DNA of 64,000 bases from Cotesia glomerata (GCF_020080835.1 NC_058162.1:1612001-1676000), one strand, 5' to 3'. Shown: positions 1 to 12,800, numbered from the stretch's first letter. Numbers and translations are program-made. The notes: a model not told the origin generated them from the sequence alone.

Positions 1-61
1 CTTAGAAAAAGAACACATAATTTAATGAAGATACAGTTATGTTATAAAATGTCTTTTTTCA

Positions 62-2068
62 TTAATATTTGTGAGGTCTAAATGGATGATCTGGGTCAAA
101 AAGCATTGGATCATGCAAATAGCTTGGCTCTTTCATATAAAAAGGCATAAAACCACTGTTTTGAGCTTTAAGAATTTCACGTTCAACTAGTTCTTGTTTG
201 TGCTTGCATAAACCAGTTATATGGCGTCCGTAAATTCTACCAGTGTAAGCACTTTGGAATTGTGACAACAACCGCACGTTTTTCCAGTCAGGAGTTACGT
301 TTAAACGACACAGAACACATTGTTTCTTCTCCTTTTCAAATGGATTTGCTTCCATTTTGATCGGCTGAAACAAAAAGTAAATTATTTAGTTCAAGTAATT
401 TTTGTATGAAAATTAATTTAGGAGATATTTAATAATTTTAAGAATTTTTTTAACAAATAAATTAAAAATAATTTTTTAAAACGAATTTTTTTTGTTAAAA
501 AAATTAAAAAAATGGTTATTTATATGATAAAATAGGTTTTTATCGTTAAATTTGTTATCATTAAAAAGGTATTGATCTATAAATATCCTTTTTCAAGGTT
601 TTATATCATTCTCACCAATAATCACTTTATGATGATAAGTATTTAGGCTACATTTGAAAATACTCTATCTCTAGATACATAATTAAGAAATGACCTTGTA
701 TCTTATAAACTATTGATATTTTTAAAGATATAAGCTCATCCTGATGTGACACTCATCGAGACCTTTCATTTGAGTACCCACATCAATTTTTCATATATTT
801 ATATATATTATATATATGTATATATGAAAAATATATGAAAATGCATGTGGGTACTCAAATGAAAGCTCTTGATGAGTGTAACATCGGGATGAGCTTATAT
901 CTTTAAAAACTTCAATATTTAAGAAAGTACAGTGCAATTTGATTAAGAAATGACCTTGTATTTTGTGAACTATTGACATTTTTAAAGATATAAGCGCATC
1001 TCGATGTTACACTCATCGAGACTTTTCATTTGAGTACCTACATCAATTTTTCATATATTTATATATATTATATATATGTATATATGAAAAATATATGAAA
1101 ATGCATGTGGGTACTCAAATGAAAGCTCTTGATAAGTGTAACATCGGGATAAGTTTATATCTTCAAAAACTTCAATAGTTAAGAAAGTACAGTGCAATTT
1201 AACATAATTAAGAAATGACCTTGTATCTTGTGAATGATTGATATTTTTAAAGATATAAGCTCATCTTGATGTTACACTCGTCGAGACCTTTCATTTGAGT
1301 ACCCACATCAATTTTTCATATATTTATGTATATTATATATATGTATATATGAAAAATATATCAAAAATGCATGTGGGTACTCAAAAGGCGTTAATTAATA
1401 AAGCAAAATTTTATTTATTTATAATTCTCAAATCACGGCAGTTACATAGTAACTGCAAGGTTGCTAGTTTATTTTATTGAAAAAATTATTAAAAAAAAAT
1501 TTTTTATGAAAACCTTTGTGTAATTTTTAAAAAATATTTTTTTGTTTCAATTTAATTAACGAAAAAAAAATTAAAAATTTTAGTATTATCTAACTTTGAT
1601 GCAATAATTTTTATTTTATTTTCAACAAGCGCACATGTTCATAATTATAAAGTTCCGGCATAAATCGACGCTTCGAAAATTCAAGAGCATTGAGCCTACT
1701 CGGGGTGAACACTCAAAATAATTTTAGAATGTGGACACCTACGCCATGTTGAAAAATGAGTTATGAGTATAGTTTACTTTTTGAATAAATTTCATTATGA
1801 TAATCAACTTACAAGATCTTCGTCTAAGGGTCCATTTGGAAAGATTCCTTCTTTTGGCTTGGTAGTATCAACAATATTATGAACCAATCGGCGAGATAAA
1901 GTCAGCGCTAATTCTGAAAAATACAAGTAATTAATTAAATTTCGATAAATAAACCACATTAGTAAAGATCAAACATTTATAATCCGACTATGGATAGCAT
2001 AATGAGGTTATGAATGAAATTATTTTATACTAACTTGAAATTCCGAATAGATTTTTAGATAAGGCCAT
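62..2068 (-). CDS. MRPS18C: Mitochondrial ribosomal protein S18C (bS18m), 3 exons, 145 aa
   Basis: Small-subunit mitoribosomal protein of the bacterial S18 family. Coding exons, 5' to 3': 2068-2035, 1913-1813, 364-62. All junctions are GT/AG and phases join (1, then 0). Exon 1 encodes MALSKNLFGIS, a short basic/hydrophobic start typical of a mitochondrial presequence; it is too short to appear as a long open frame and was found by phase matching. Exon 3 carries the S18 core: CVLC near residue 61, then the conserved blocks NVRLLSQF, YGRHITGLC and GFMPF. The C-terminal YLHDPMLFDPD segment fits the S18C paralogue rather than S18A or S18B. The total length fits S18C (about 140 aa). Intron 2 (365-1812) is swollen by a hairpin repeat and a Helitron. 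It is upstream of nothing on the same strand within 60 bp of the window edge, so its 3' UTR is cut off. Confidence 0.93.
409..530. repeat. Family C hairpin MITE, degenerate copy
   Basis: Begins with the family C terminus AATTAATTTAGGAGATATTT and continues with the usual poly-A/T arms (AACAAATAAATT, TTTTTTGTTAAAAA). The far end is degraded. It lies in intron 2 of MRPS18C. Confidence 0.6.
587..1467 (+). mobile_element. Non-autonomous Helitron, copy 1 (three palindromic modules)
   Basis: Three tandem modules, each with inverted arms around GAGTACCCACAT / ATGTGGGTACTC and an AT-rich loop. The 3' end is a stem GCAGTTAC-ATA-GTAACTGC followed by AAGGTTG and CTAG at 1464-1467, then a host T. The 5' TC end seen in other copies is missing. 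The element lies in intron 2 of MRPS18C. Confidence 0.75.
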
Positions 2069-2378
2069 TGAATATTGCTAGAGCGATTTATTAATTATTT
2101 TTATATATTTCTTATCTTCAATAAATTGAACTTTATTTGTATTAACAGGATAAAGTTTTATTTCTGTAACTTTCAAGAACCTTCTAACACCGACTCTGAA
2201 AGCAATATACCGGAAAAGACCCCGTGGGCAGAAGATATATATGTATATAGAGACTATACACAGTGTATAGTCTTCATAAATATATAATTTCTCTATAAAT
2301 AGGAAAAATCATTAGAAGATTTTCATTTTACCGACGCATTTTTTTATCTAATAAATTACAAAAATATAAATCGTCTAT

Positions 2379-2413
<35 letters not shown>

Positions 2414-3240
2414 ATTTTTTTTTTAACTAAACACTATAATTATAATACTGAAATTGAGAGACATCTGATAATTTTTAGATTTTTTTTTAACATTACTTAT
2501 ATCAAGAAAAATTTATTTAAAAAATTTCATCTTCAAAAACTCTAAAAAATTGTAAATGCAATTTTTTAAAAATAATTTTTTAAACCTAGTTTATTTTTAA
2601 GAAAAACAAAAAAATTATTTTATTTTTTAATAATAAATAAAAAAAAATTATCAAGTGTCTGCTAATTTCAGTGTCATTAATTATATTAATAATTTATAAA
2701 TTTATTTTAATATTTTTTGTTTTAGCAAAATATATTTTTCTAATTAAAATTAAAAGAGTTAAGAAATTAATATTTAAAATTAAATTATTTTTATTATTAC
2801 TGGAAAATTTTTTGATAATGTTGACCGTGTATAAGCCAACACTAAAAATACCAATTACAAATTATTATTATTATTATATTATATTATTAACATTATGGGT
2901 AATTAATTATCAAAGTCTGACATTTTTTGTATAAAAAGAAGACATAAAAAATGATACTTAAATTAACAGACATCTGTCAATTTTTTGGACTTTTATAACA
3001 ACTAAATTTTAATAAAAAAATTTTGATGAAAAAATTACAAGTTAAATTTTTTTTTTAATCATTAATCCGGAATAAAAATTTAAAAAATTGACAGATGTCT
3101 GTTAATTTAAGTATAATTGTAAAAGACATAAAAAATGACTTCAAAATTTGTATCTTTATATGCAATAATAAAAAAATACAAAATAGTTGATCAAATCAAG
3201 CTATAGTTCAACAGTTGCCTAGTATTATAAAAAATTACAA
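2069..3240. other. MRPS18C 5' flank and SMPD4 3' flank
   Basis: No convincing gene. There is a near-perfect 21-nt palindrome (GACTATACAC / GTGTATAGTC) at about 2251-2271. A poly-A run lies around 2387-2411. Two hairpin repeats of a 'gacatctg' family lie at 2437-2677 and 2954-3113. The short open frame on + (2075-2287) matches no family I know and overlaps the MRPS18C promoter region. Confidence 0.5.
2954..3113. repeat. Hairpin MITE with ACAGACATCTGTCAATTTTT ends
   Basis: The two ends are inverted copies of each other (TTAACAGACATCTGTCAATT and its complement at 3085-3107) around an AT-rich centre. A diverged relative with ends AGAGACATCTGATAA / GTGTCTGCTAATTTCAG lies at 2437-2677. Confidence 0.6.
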
Positions 3241-6200
3241 TTAGTTTGTTGTAAAAGTTGACGAGCTGGGTCTCCTCAGTCTATCATTATGAAATCTAGA
3301 AACCCAAGGCTCACAAGCTGCTCCGATCAGTATATAAACTACCCACAAAAACCATGAAAAGCATACAAAAAAAGGCACACTGAAGCCCATGAGACAAAAT
3401 ATGAAGGCACCGAAAATCATCAGTACACTGAAATCATGTCTGGCGATGAATCTTAAAGATAGTCTTGGTGGAAGACGATGTTCTTCTCTTGATAAAAATC
3501 CTGTTGACGTGCGTTTTGGTAATTGGATGACTGTTGTTGGTGGTTGAAGAATTTTTCTTGCGATTCGTCCAATAAAATCATTCCTATTGTACATTGATAT
3601 TATCTTTGCTTCGTACTGTAAATAATTCAAGTATTTGATAAATTTTTTGTAAGACTCATAGACATCGCAAATGTAATTAATGTTTAAAAAAAATGTATCA
3701 TACCTTGTTGTTAATAAATTGACAAAAATTATACAATAAGCGTACAAGAAATGCAGATTCGTTAGATTGTACAGGTTTTAATTCTGGATCTCCCATGTAC
3801 TCCATACATTTGCAATTTTGATGTGCATTTCGAACCAGTACAAACTCACCTGGTCGATTACAATCTGAACTGGAATTCATCTATTAAATTAAATAGAGTT
3901 AAAAATGACAATAGTTGTAATTTGTTCATAATTATACATGAAAATTAAGTTAGCCGACTTTTAAAAATTAAAAAAATTTTTTTATTGAAAAAATTAGTAC
4001 AAAAAAATGAAAAAAAATTTGATTTATAAAAAATTTGAAAAACTGTAAGTGTAATTTTTAAAAAATATTTTTTAGTTTCAATTTAATAAATGAAGCAAAA
4101 TCGAAAAAATAAAATATATCGGCTAATTTTACTATTATTAAATATACATGGAATTTATATTAATACTTACGTGTGATTGATGACAGAAAGACGTAAATAA
4201 AATACTATCATGATATTCCTTGTCAGCTGCGATGCAAGCTTCGGGTATGTCACCTAACTAAATTAAAATTAATGTTAGAAGTAATAATAAATAATAATTA
4301 CTAAGAGTCTAAATCATTACTTCAAATATATCTATTAATTGTTGTTGTGCGTTAGATAATAATCCTGGTACTCGTTTTCTTTCAATTAAACCGATATCAT
4401 CATCAGTACATTCATCACCGTTGAAAAATTCCCATAAAGATTTAAAAAATTTCCGTTCTCTCCGTCTTTTTTCTAAAGCTTCAATTATACTGATTGCTGT
4501 TAAATAAGCTTGTTTGATTGTACTCAAAAGTTTTGTAATCTAAAACAAATAAAATTTAAATAATTATTTTTTCTTATTTTTAAATAAGATGAGAATATAT
4601 TATTACAAGCAACCTTGCAGTCACTATGTGACTGCCGTGACTTGTGAACTATAAATAAATAAAATTTTGCTTTATTAAATAATGACTTTTGTTAAATTGC
4701 ACTGTACTTTCTTAAATATTAACGTTTTTTAAGATATAAGCTCATCCTGATGTTACAATCATCAAGAGCTTTCATTTGAGTACCCACATTCATTTTTCAT
4801 ATATACATGTATATAATATATATATAAATATATGAAAAATTAATGTGGGTACTCAAATGAAAGGTCTTGATGAGTGTAAAATCGGAAAGAGCTTATATCT
4901 TTAAAAATGTCAATAGTTCACGAGATACAAGGTCATTTCTTAATTATGTATCTAGAGATATTTTCGAATGCAGCCTAAATTGAGTGAAAACCCGATTTTA
5001 TCATATGACTATCCTGGACACAAAATTCTTCTTATTCTCTCAATAATATAGATTACCTGAGCTGATGACGCCGCGGAGAACATAGGAATATATTGATAAG
5101 AAGGGCCTTCCAGTTCAACAATTTGTTGCCTAATAATATTATTCCATTGACTTGAAGATAATTTACCTCGACTAATATTTGAATCATTAATACAACCTTC
5201 AGCTTCAGCTAACATAAACGCAAGATGTGGCTGAGAAAATACTTTGGTAACTCTAAAGAGCATCAAGGCATTTTTCGGTGCTACCAAATCAGTGCGCATA
5301 AATCTCGGTAGTAGCTGCTGAAAAATACCAGTATAAGCTAGTAAATTATTGGCAACAAACGGCATCCAATAAGACGGATCAGAAATTTTCCCTCTGTCTT
5401 CTTCAGCAGTTGTACTCTTTGTAATTCTGAACTCTGGAATATACCTCCAAGGTTGGATGAAGCTGAGCCAAGCTTCTAGAATAAGTCTGAAGGAACTATC
5501 TAGTGGCCAGTGAAAAATAGCTTGTCTTAAAAATATATAAATTTTTCCTTGTATCGAGGGTACTATTATTCTTTTTAATTCATCCATTGCACTTTTGCTG
5601 CCTGTTATACTATTTGAAAATCCGTGCAATGTTTTTATAAACGCACGAACCAAACGAATGTGCTCTCCAGAATGAATGCTGTTTCTTCGAGGTAAAGATG
5701 AGGATAAAGAAGGACTTAATTGAGAAATCAGCTTGTCTTCTTCTGTATATTCCAGCCAGAAGTCTAAAAATACTTGAACAACAGTTTCGCTCCGCCAAAC
5801 TTGCGGTAAGCATTGTTGCTGAGGAACTCCTGAAGGTGGAGATGAGACTGGAGATAAGATAGAAGTTCTCAGAAGTCGAGGAGTTTGCAGTCTTTTTAAA
5901 TCGGGCGACTGCATTAATTTTCGAGGAGGAGTCGTTCTTACATATGGCCCAATTATGGGCAGTACTGGAGAATCGTCTTGAGGTAGGAAATGATATAAAT
6001 ACAAGTGAGCTAGCTGAACGTAAACTGTTTCCCAATTCATCCAAACATCTTCACTCTGGTTGAGTTGCAGCCATGGATTTGTTAAGTGGAAGGCAAAGTG
6101 GAAGATGTAGTACTCAAAAGGATTTAATAATAAAGCAGTAGGACATCTTGTCGTTGGATTGTCTTTCAGCTTGTCTTGATAAAAAGGTGGAATTATTCCT

Positions 6201-7265
6201 TCCTCGACAAGTAACTTTATTTTTGTCTGAAATAATTATTTATTGTGAGAAATGTTATTTAGTTTAGTTTATTTTTTAGTTATTGATAAAATTTTACAAT
6301 TATTGTGCAATTTTTAATCTACATTTGTATGGAACAAAAAAAAAATAAAAATTAAGTTAGCTGACATCTAAAAATTTTTAGAAGCTTTTTTTATTGGAAA
6401 AATTATTACAAAAAAATAAAAAAAAATTTTCATTCGTAAAAAACTTGAAAAACTATAAAATATTTTTTTTTAATTTCATTATTGAAAAAAAAAATAAAAA
6501 AATTTTAAATGTCGGCTAACTTTAGTCATATAAAAAAAAATTACAAAAATTAATTTAGCAGATATTTAATAATTTTAATAATTTTTTTTAATGAATAAAT
6601 TATGGCAAAAAAAGTAGAAAAAATAAATTGACATGTGGAAATTTTTAAAAATAAACAATGCAATTTTTTTAAAATAATTTTTTGGAAAAATTCTATTTGT
6701 TAAAAAAAATTAAAAAATGATTGAGTGACTACTAAGTTTAATGTTAAAAAAATATTGTATGTAATTGAAATATAAATTAATTAATTAATTGATTAATTAC
6801 TTACGGGAAGATATGAAATCGGAAAGTTGTATTTTAAATAACAATCTGGTAAAAGTTTGTAGCACAAGGAAAAAATAGGTCCTTGAGGACCGAAAAAATT
6901 GCAGAGAGTTTCATATTCATAAGGATGTTTTCTTGAAGTTATATTATGTAATCCCCATCCTAGATTATTTGTTATGCCAAAAATTGAATCAATAAGAATA
7001 GGAAAAACATGCTGCAATTCTGTTGTGCTAGATTCAACTATAAACACTGCCAATTCTTTACAACGTTCTAACAATGGTAAATTTAAATATGCTCGCATCC
7101 GCGCCTGAAAATAAAATAAAAATTTTTTTTTTTTAATTATATTCTACAATTAATATCAATTTTTTATAAATTTATGGATTAAAATCTAAAAAAACATTTT
7201 GAGGTTAGCTTAATAATTTATTAAAAATAATTTCTTACCGTAGCAACATCCGCAGAAGACGCCAT
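3241..7265 (-). CDS. SMPD4: Sphingomyelin phosphodiesterase 4 (neutral sphingomyelinase 3), 7 exons, 784 aa
   Basis: Membrane-bound neutral sphingomyelinase family, which makes ceramide from sphingomyelin at ER/nuclear-envelope membranes. Exons 5' to 3': 7265-7239, 7104-6805, 6226-5057, 4539-4321, 4257-4171, 3880-3704, 3615-3241. All have GT/AG borders and all introns are phase 0. Family blocks seen are LNLPLLERCKEL and LQHVFPILIDSIFG in exon 2, NPFEYYIFHFA near residue 148 and FIQPWRYIPEF in exon 3. The C-terminal exon has a hydrophobic hairpin at about residues 723-765, the expected tail anchor. Length is somewhat shorter than the human protein. There is no DNase-I-fold catalytic motif, as is normal for this family. 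Intron 3 is almost entirely a Helitron (4606-5052) that starts four bases into the splice donor. Introns 2 and 5 hold hairpin MITEs. Confidence 0.93.
3938..4138. repeat. Family B hairpin MITE
   Basis: Starts AAAATTAAGTTAGCCGACTT, ends with the inverted counterpart (ATCGGCTAATTTTACTATTA), with A/T-rich arms between. It fills most of intron 5 of SMPD4. Confidence 0.7.
4606..5052 (-). mobile_element. Helitron copy 2, inserted in the SMPD4 intron 3 donor
   Basis: On the minus strand the element begins TCTATATTATTGAGAGAATA at 5052 and ends with the GCAGTCAC-ATA-GTGACTGC hairpin, AAGGTTG and CTTG at 4609-4606. The flanks are A on the 5' side and T on the 3' side, as expected for Helitron insertion into AT. 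It has one palindromic module. The host donor reads CAG|GTAA, followed at once by the element. Confidence 0.85.
6346..6748. repeat. Adjacent family B and family C hairpin MITEs
   Basis: 6346-6530 has family B ends (AATTAAGTTAGCTGACAT and ATGTCGGCTAACTTTAG). 6540-6748 has family C ends (AATTAATTTAGCAGATATTT and GACTACTAAGTTTAATG). Both lie in SMPD4 intron 2. Confidence 0.65.
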
Positions 7266-9415
7266 AATTATCTAAATAGAAATAATTGTTGATATTATTA
7301 ATTGTAACAATAATATTAAAGCTAAATGGAGTGATATATATATATTACATAAAAAAAATTTATTTTAGTAAACAACACTTGGTATATTCGCGGGAACGCG
7401 TTTAAATGTACACAACATGAAAAGTAGGCTTTAGGCCTTTATCAAATTGCGTTGAGGGGGAATTAAAGTGTCAAATTAATTTTTTACCTTACTCATGAAT
7501 TTTTTATCATACCTGTCCACATATTCTATTATTCTTGCTCATAGAATTACTTAAAAACATTTTTGAAGATAAGCTGTAATTATTATTCATAATTAATATA
7601 GCTTCACATTGTTTTTTCCTTGATTTTTTTCATAAGCTTGTTTATAATTTTAAAATTTCATTTCTGTTTTTAGCAAAATAAAATAAAAAACAAATTCAGT
7701 AAGATTTTTTTAACATTTTGCAGTCTTCACTATTTTTTAATTTCCTTTTAACAAATAAATTCGTTCTGAATTAAAAAAAATAAATTGCATTTTTAATTTT
7801 TTTTAATTTATACATGTCAATTTTTTTTCTAATTTTTACTTGTTAAAAAAATTATTAAATATTTGCTAAATTAATTTTTATAAAAATTTTGAGCCTTTAA
7901 ATTGAAATTGGAAATCGAAAATATCAACCTGAAAAAAAAAAAAAAAATTAAAATTAAATTTATAGGTACGCATTTAATCGCTATAAAAATTATGATTAAT
8001 TTATAAAAGGTGTGGAGCTACATAAGGGGAAGAGAGAGAGAGAGAACATACCAGAAACTTGAGTAAACTTGACCGAATACACACATACTGCTAAAAAATC
8101 ATTGATATACTTTTGCACCTGAAAAATTGTACCTATATATGCGGAACTCTTTTATATATTATTTCCCTACGATCTACTGTCGCTAAGCCGGTTAAGTTAA
8201 CAATGGTTTTATTGTGTGTACAACGTTTAGTTCTTTTACACTAAAGTATGCAATATGAAAATATGTATACATATTTAGAGAATGTATATGAGAAAATCAA
8301 TATTACAACTTTTTGTCCAACAATTCTTTTGTCAACGTATAAATTTCTTATTGTTAAAATTTCGCTACTTTATATTAATATTTATCTCCTCTAAAAAGTA
8401 AATAATTATATCTATTTTATTTTGATTAAACAATTGTTTAATTAATTAATGATTAAAATTTTTAGGATAATTAAAATTAATCTCAATTTTTTCTCAAAAA
8501 AAAAAAATATCTATAAAAATTTTTTAATCTTCTTTTAAGTTAATCTTTAATTAATTATTACAAAAAAATAATTTTTTATTAATTCCTAAAATATTAATTT
8601 TAAGCAAATTTATTAGTTAAATATTTTTAAGCATGTGCAATTTTAGCCATAAAAATTTCAAGGAGAAAATAACACCTGGAGTAACCTTTCCTTTTTTTTT
8701 GTCCTTTACTTCACCTTTTATTTCAAAAGACAAGAGTATTTTTCAATGCCTGAATGATTTAATTACAACCATAAAGATTAGAGAAAAAAATGGAGATAAA
8801 ATTTTAATTTTTAATAATTTATAATCTATTATTTATAAACATATTCCATAGCTAAACCAGCTTATCAACATTTGAATATGTATTAGTATATACTAATCAA
8901 TAAATGTCTAATGAGTCATGATAAATTGGCAAAACCTAAAAGGAATTTATAAAATTATTACAATGTCAATTAATTTAATCTTAATCTTTATAGCAAAAAC
9001 TACTTACTGAATAATTAATTATAATTATTAAAATAAAAATGAATTTTTTAATTTGTTATCTGTATGTTCAAGTGTTTCATTAAATAATTAAAAAATTCTT
9101 CTGTTCGATTAAAAAAATTCATTTTATATATTGGAATATTTTCCAGAAAATCCAGGTCATGTTTTTTAGCTAATCCTAGATATTGCTAGATTTGTCTCCA
9201 TGTTTCTACTAAAAAATGTTTCCGCATCATGACGCATTCCTCCCTTCGCCCCTCTAATAAAAGACAAGCCAGCAACTTTTTAAAAATATTTCTTTAACAA
9301 ACTTAAAAAACAAAAAATTAATTAATTAAAAAAAAAAAAGTCTCAATATTCTTCTAAGTTTAATAAAATTTTTAAAATTTATTTAAAACCCAAAACTAAT
9401 TAAATAAAAATGTGT
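7266..9415. other. Intergenic region between divergent SMPD4 and Hsc70-4
   Basis: AT-rich. Contents: the SMPD4 5' flank; a family C MITE copy at about 7717-7890; a short GA repeat at 8033-8044; and a slightly GC-richer patch at 8030-8230 with a possible small minus-strand exon (8118-8052, see findings). The open frame at 8633-8824 has no family resemblance and is probably chance. Confidence 0.5.
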
Positions 9416-9442
9416 TTTGACTTTAGTAGGCATTACTCTCGG

Positions 9443-9578
9443 CCAATCAGAGAAGAGTTTGAGAAGAAACTCACCCGCGATTGGTAAAAAACATTCGCGA
9501 AGCAGGAAGAACGTTCCAGAAGCGTTGCTAATCGTCTACTGAGCTGTTATATACGAATGCTGCTACCCTACCTAGTCA
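9443..9578 (+). promoter_or_regulatory. Hsc70-4 core and proximal promoter
   Basis: CCAAT at 9443-9447 and an inverted CCAAT (ATTGG) at 9480-9484. A TATATA box lies at 9548-9553. An arthropod-type initiator TCACT lies at 9576-9580, about 30 bp from the TATA box. The region is clearly richer in G+C than its surroundings. Confidence 0.75.
9509..9521 (+). promoter_or_regulatory. Heat shock element (three inverted GAA units)
   Basis: GAAcgTTCcaGAA is a perfect three-unit HSF site (GAA-2-TTC-2-GAA). It sits about 27 bp upstream of the TATA box. A two-unit TTCgcGAA lies just upstream at 9494-9501. Confidence 0.8.
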
Positions 9579-9686
9579 CTCACGTTGCGAATCGTTGGAT
9601 TGAAAAGACTTAAATCTCGTCCGAGTTACATTTTGTAATTTGTCTATCTATTTCATTACATTGCGTTAATAATTAATAAAAAAAAG

Positions 9687-9823
9687 GTACTAGTTTTTTT
9701 TTGTTTTTACATAATTACAATCAATCAACTGCGTTCAATTGTTTTAAAAATATATAAATAAATAAATAAATTTATATTTTGTGTGTGATTATAATTTCTA
9801 ATCAGTGGTTTTTATAATTCCAG
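9687..9823 (+). other. 5' UTR intron of Hsc70-4
   Basis: Donor AAAAG|GTACTAG at 9687 and acceptor ATAATTCCAG| at 9823, eight bases before the start codon. A 5' UTR intron is typical of cognate Hsc70 genes and unlike stress-induced intronless Hsp70. Confidence 0.7.
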
Positions 9824-9831
9824 AACACAAA

Positions 9832-12800
9832 ATGACGAAAGCACCCGCAGTTGGTATTGATTTGGGAACTACATACTCCTGGTAAGTTATTTTAATTACT
9901 TTTTTATAATGATTTAATTCAATTGAAATTTTTTTATTTTAAATTATTTAATTGCCGGAAAATTATTAATTTTTTTTGTTGTTCTTTAGTGTCGGAGTTT
10001 TTCAACACGGAAAGGTTGAAATCATCGCTAATGACCAAGGAAACCGAACAACCCCCAGTTATGTCGCATTCACAGACACTGAGCGACTTATTGGCGATGC
10101 CGCTAAAAACCAGGTCGCCATGAATCCCAACAACACCATTTTTGGTAATTCCGCCATTTTGTATTTAGTTTATCATCGAAGCATCTAGATTATACCTGAC
10201 TCATTCATATGAATTATTAATTAACTCTTTTTTTCTTTCTTTTCAACAATTTAATACTTTTTAAAGTTTATTAAATTTTAGATAATTCGAAACTAGCAAC
10301 TTTGTAGTCACTGTGTGAGCTATAAATAACTAAAATTTTGCTTCATTAAATAATGACTAGTTAAATTGCACTATATTTTCTTAACCATTGACATTTTTAA
10401 AGATATAAGCTCTTCCCAATGTTACACTCATCAAGAGCTTTCATTTGAGTACCCACATGCATTTTTGATATATTTTTCATATATACATATATATAAATAT
10501 ATAAAATATATGAAAAATTGATGTGGGTACTCATATGAAAGGTATTGATGAGTGTAATATCGGAATGAGCTTATATCTTTAAAAATGTCAATAGTTCACA
10601 AGATACAAGATAGTTTCTTAAATATGTTAAATTGCACTGTACTTTTTTAACTAATTACATTTTTAAAGATATAAGCTCATCTTGATGTTACACTCATCAA
10701 GAGCTTTAATTTGAGTACCCACATGCATTTTTGATATATTTTTCATATATACATATATATAATATACATAAATATATGAAAAATTGATGTGGGTACTCAA
10801 ATGAAAGGTCTCGACGAGTGTAACATCAAGATGAGCTTATATCTTTAAAAATATCAATCATTCACAAGATACAAGGTCATTTCTTAATTATGTTAAATTG
10901 CACTGTACTTTCTTAACTATTGAAGTTTTTGAAGATATAAACTTATCCCGATGTTACACTTATCAAGAGCTTTCATTTGAGTACCCACATGGATTTTCAT
11001 ATATTTTTCATATATACATATAAATATATGAAAAATTGATGTGGGTACTCAAATGAAAGGTCTCAATGAGCGTAATGTCATAATGAGCTTATATCTTTAA
11101 AAATGTCTATAGTTCACAAGATACAAGGTAATTTCTTGATTATATATCTAGAAATAGACCATTTTCGAATGCAGCCTTAATACTTATAATAAATTGACTA
11201 TCGGTGAGAATATAAAACTCTGAAACGATACAAATTTAATAATATAGATAGTTCAATGAGATGAGAGTTATTAATATCCTTGATGAGTCATTAGCTTCGA
11301 CATGACTAAAATACTAAATAATTATTCCTCGCAACTAATTTTCTTAAATTTTCCTATGTTTAGATGCCAAAAGACTGATCGGGCGGCGTTTCGATGACGC
11401 AACAGTCCAAGCTGACATGAAACACTGGCCCTTCGAAGTCGTAAGCGACGCTGGAAAGCCAAAGATTCAAGTCCAGTACAAAGGCGAATCAAAGACTTTC
11501 TTCCCCGAGGAAGTAAGCTCAATGGTACTAGTAAAAATGAAGGAAACAGCAGAAGCATACCTTGGTCAAACCGTGAGCAACGCTGTAATTACCGTACCAG
11601 CTTACTTTAACGACTCTCAACGTCAGGCAACCAAGGACGCGGGAACCATCTCGGGCTTGAACGTCCTGCGTATCATCAACGAGCCCACCGCAGCGGCAAT
11701 CGCCTACGGTCTCGACAAAAAAGCCACCGGAGAGCGCAACGTCCTAATCTTCGATTTAGGTGGTGGTACCTTCGACGTCTCCATCTTGACCATCGAGGAC
11801 GGAATCTTCGAGGTGAAATCTACCGCTGGAGACACTCATCTCGGAGGAGAGGACTTTGACAACCGCATGGTGAACCACTTCGTGCAAGAATTCAAGCGCA
11901 AGTACAAAAAGGACCTCACCAGCAACAAACGCGCTCTACGTCGTCTCCGCACCGCTTGCGAGCGTGCGAAGAGAACTCTTTCTTCTTCAACTCAAGCAAA
12001 CATTGAAATCGATTCTCTCTTCGAGGGAATTGACTTTTATACTTCAATTACTAGAGCTCGATTCGAGGAACTTTGTGCTGATTTATTCCGCAGCACTCTT
12101 GAGCCAGTTGAAAAATCTCTTCGTGATGCTAAAATTGACAAGTCTGTCATTCATGATATTGTCCTTGTTGGAGGCTCAACCCGTATTCCAAAGATCCAGA
12201 AGCTCCTGCAAGACTTCTTCAACGGCAAGGAGCTCAACAAGTCCATCAACCCGGACGAAGCTGTGGCTTATGGAGCAGCTGTCCAGGCTGCTATTCTTCA
12301 CGGTGATAAATCAGAAGCAGTTCAAGATCTGCTGCTGCTTGATGTTACACCACTGTCTCTTGGTATCGAGACCGCTGGTGGTGTCATGACGGCTCTGATC
12401 AAGCGTAACACTACCATTCCAACGAAGCAGACCCAGACCTTCACCACCTACGCTGATAACCAACCGGGAGTTCTTATTCAAGTCTACGAGGGAGAGCGTG
12501 CCATGACCAAGGACAACAATCTTCTGGGAAAATTCGAGCTCTCTGGCATCCCACCTGCGCCACGTGGTGTCCCGCAAATTGAAGTCACCTTTGACATTGA
12601 CGCGAACGGTATTCTCAATGTCTCAGCTGCTGACAAGATGTCTGGCAAGGAGAACAAGATCACCATCACCAATGACAAGGGACGGCTCAGCAAGGAGGAG
12701 ATTGAGCGCATGGTCAACGAAGCTGAGAAGTACAAGAATGAGGATGAGAAGCAGAAGGAGACTATTTCGTCGAAGAATGGACTGGAGTCTTATTGCTTTA

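Noticed and set aside
587..1467. CRISPR-like regular repeats
   Set aside because: The repeats are long palindromic modules with AT loops in a eukaryotic intron; there are no short unique spacers and no cas genes.
2075..2287. Plus-strand frame with EPSNTDSESNIPEKTPWAED
   Set aside because: It looks protein-like for 20 residues but has no homology I know, starts in intron-like sequence and overlaps the MRPS18C promoter.
3241..3747. Extended 168-aa reading of the SMPD4 last exon
   Set aside because: The first 44 codons (3616-3747) are intron 6 and part of exon 6 in the wrong frame. The ATTTACAG acceptor at 3616-3618 defines the exon.
5610..6044. 144-aa minus-strand frame inside SMPD4 exon 3
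   Set aside because: Alternative-frame shadow of the real exon, with no family resemblance.
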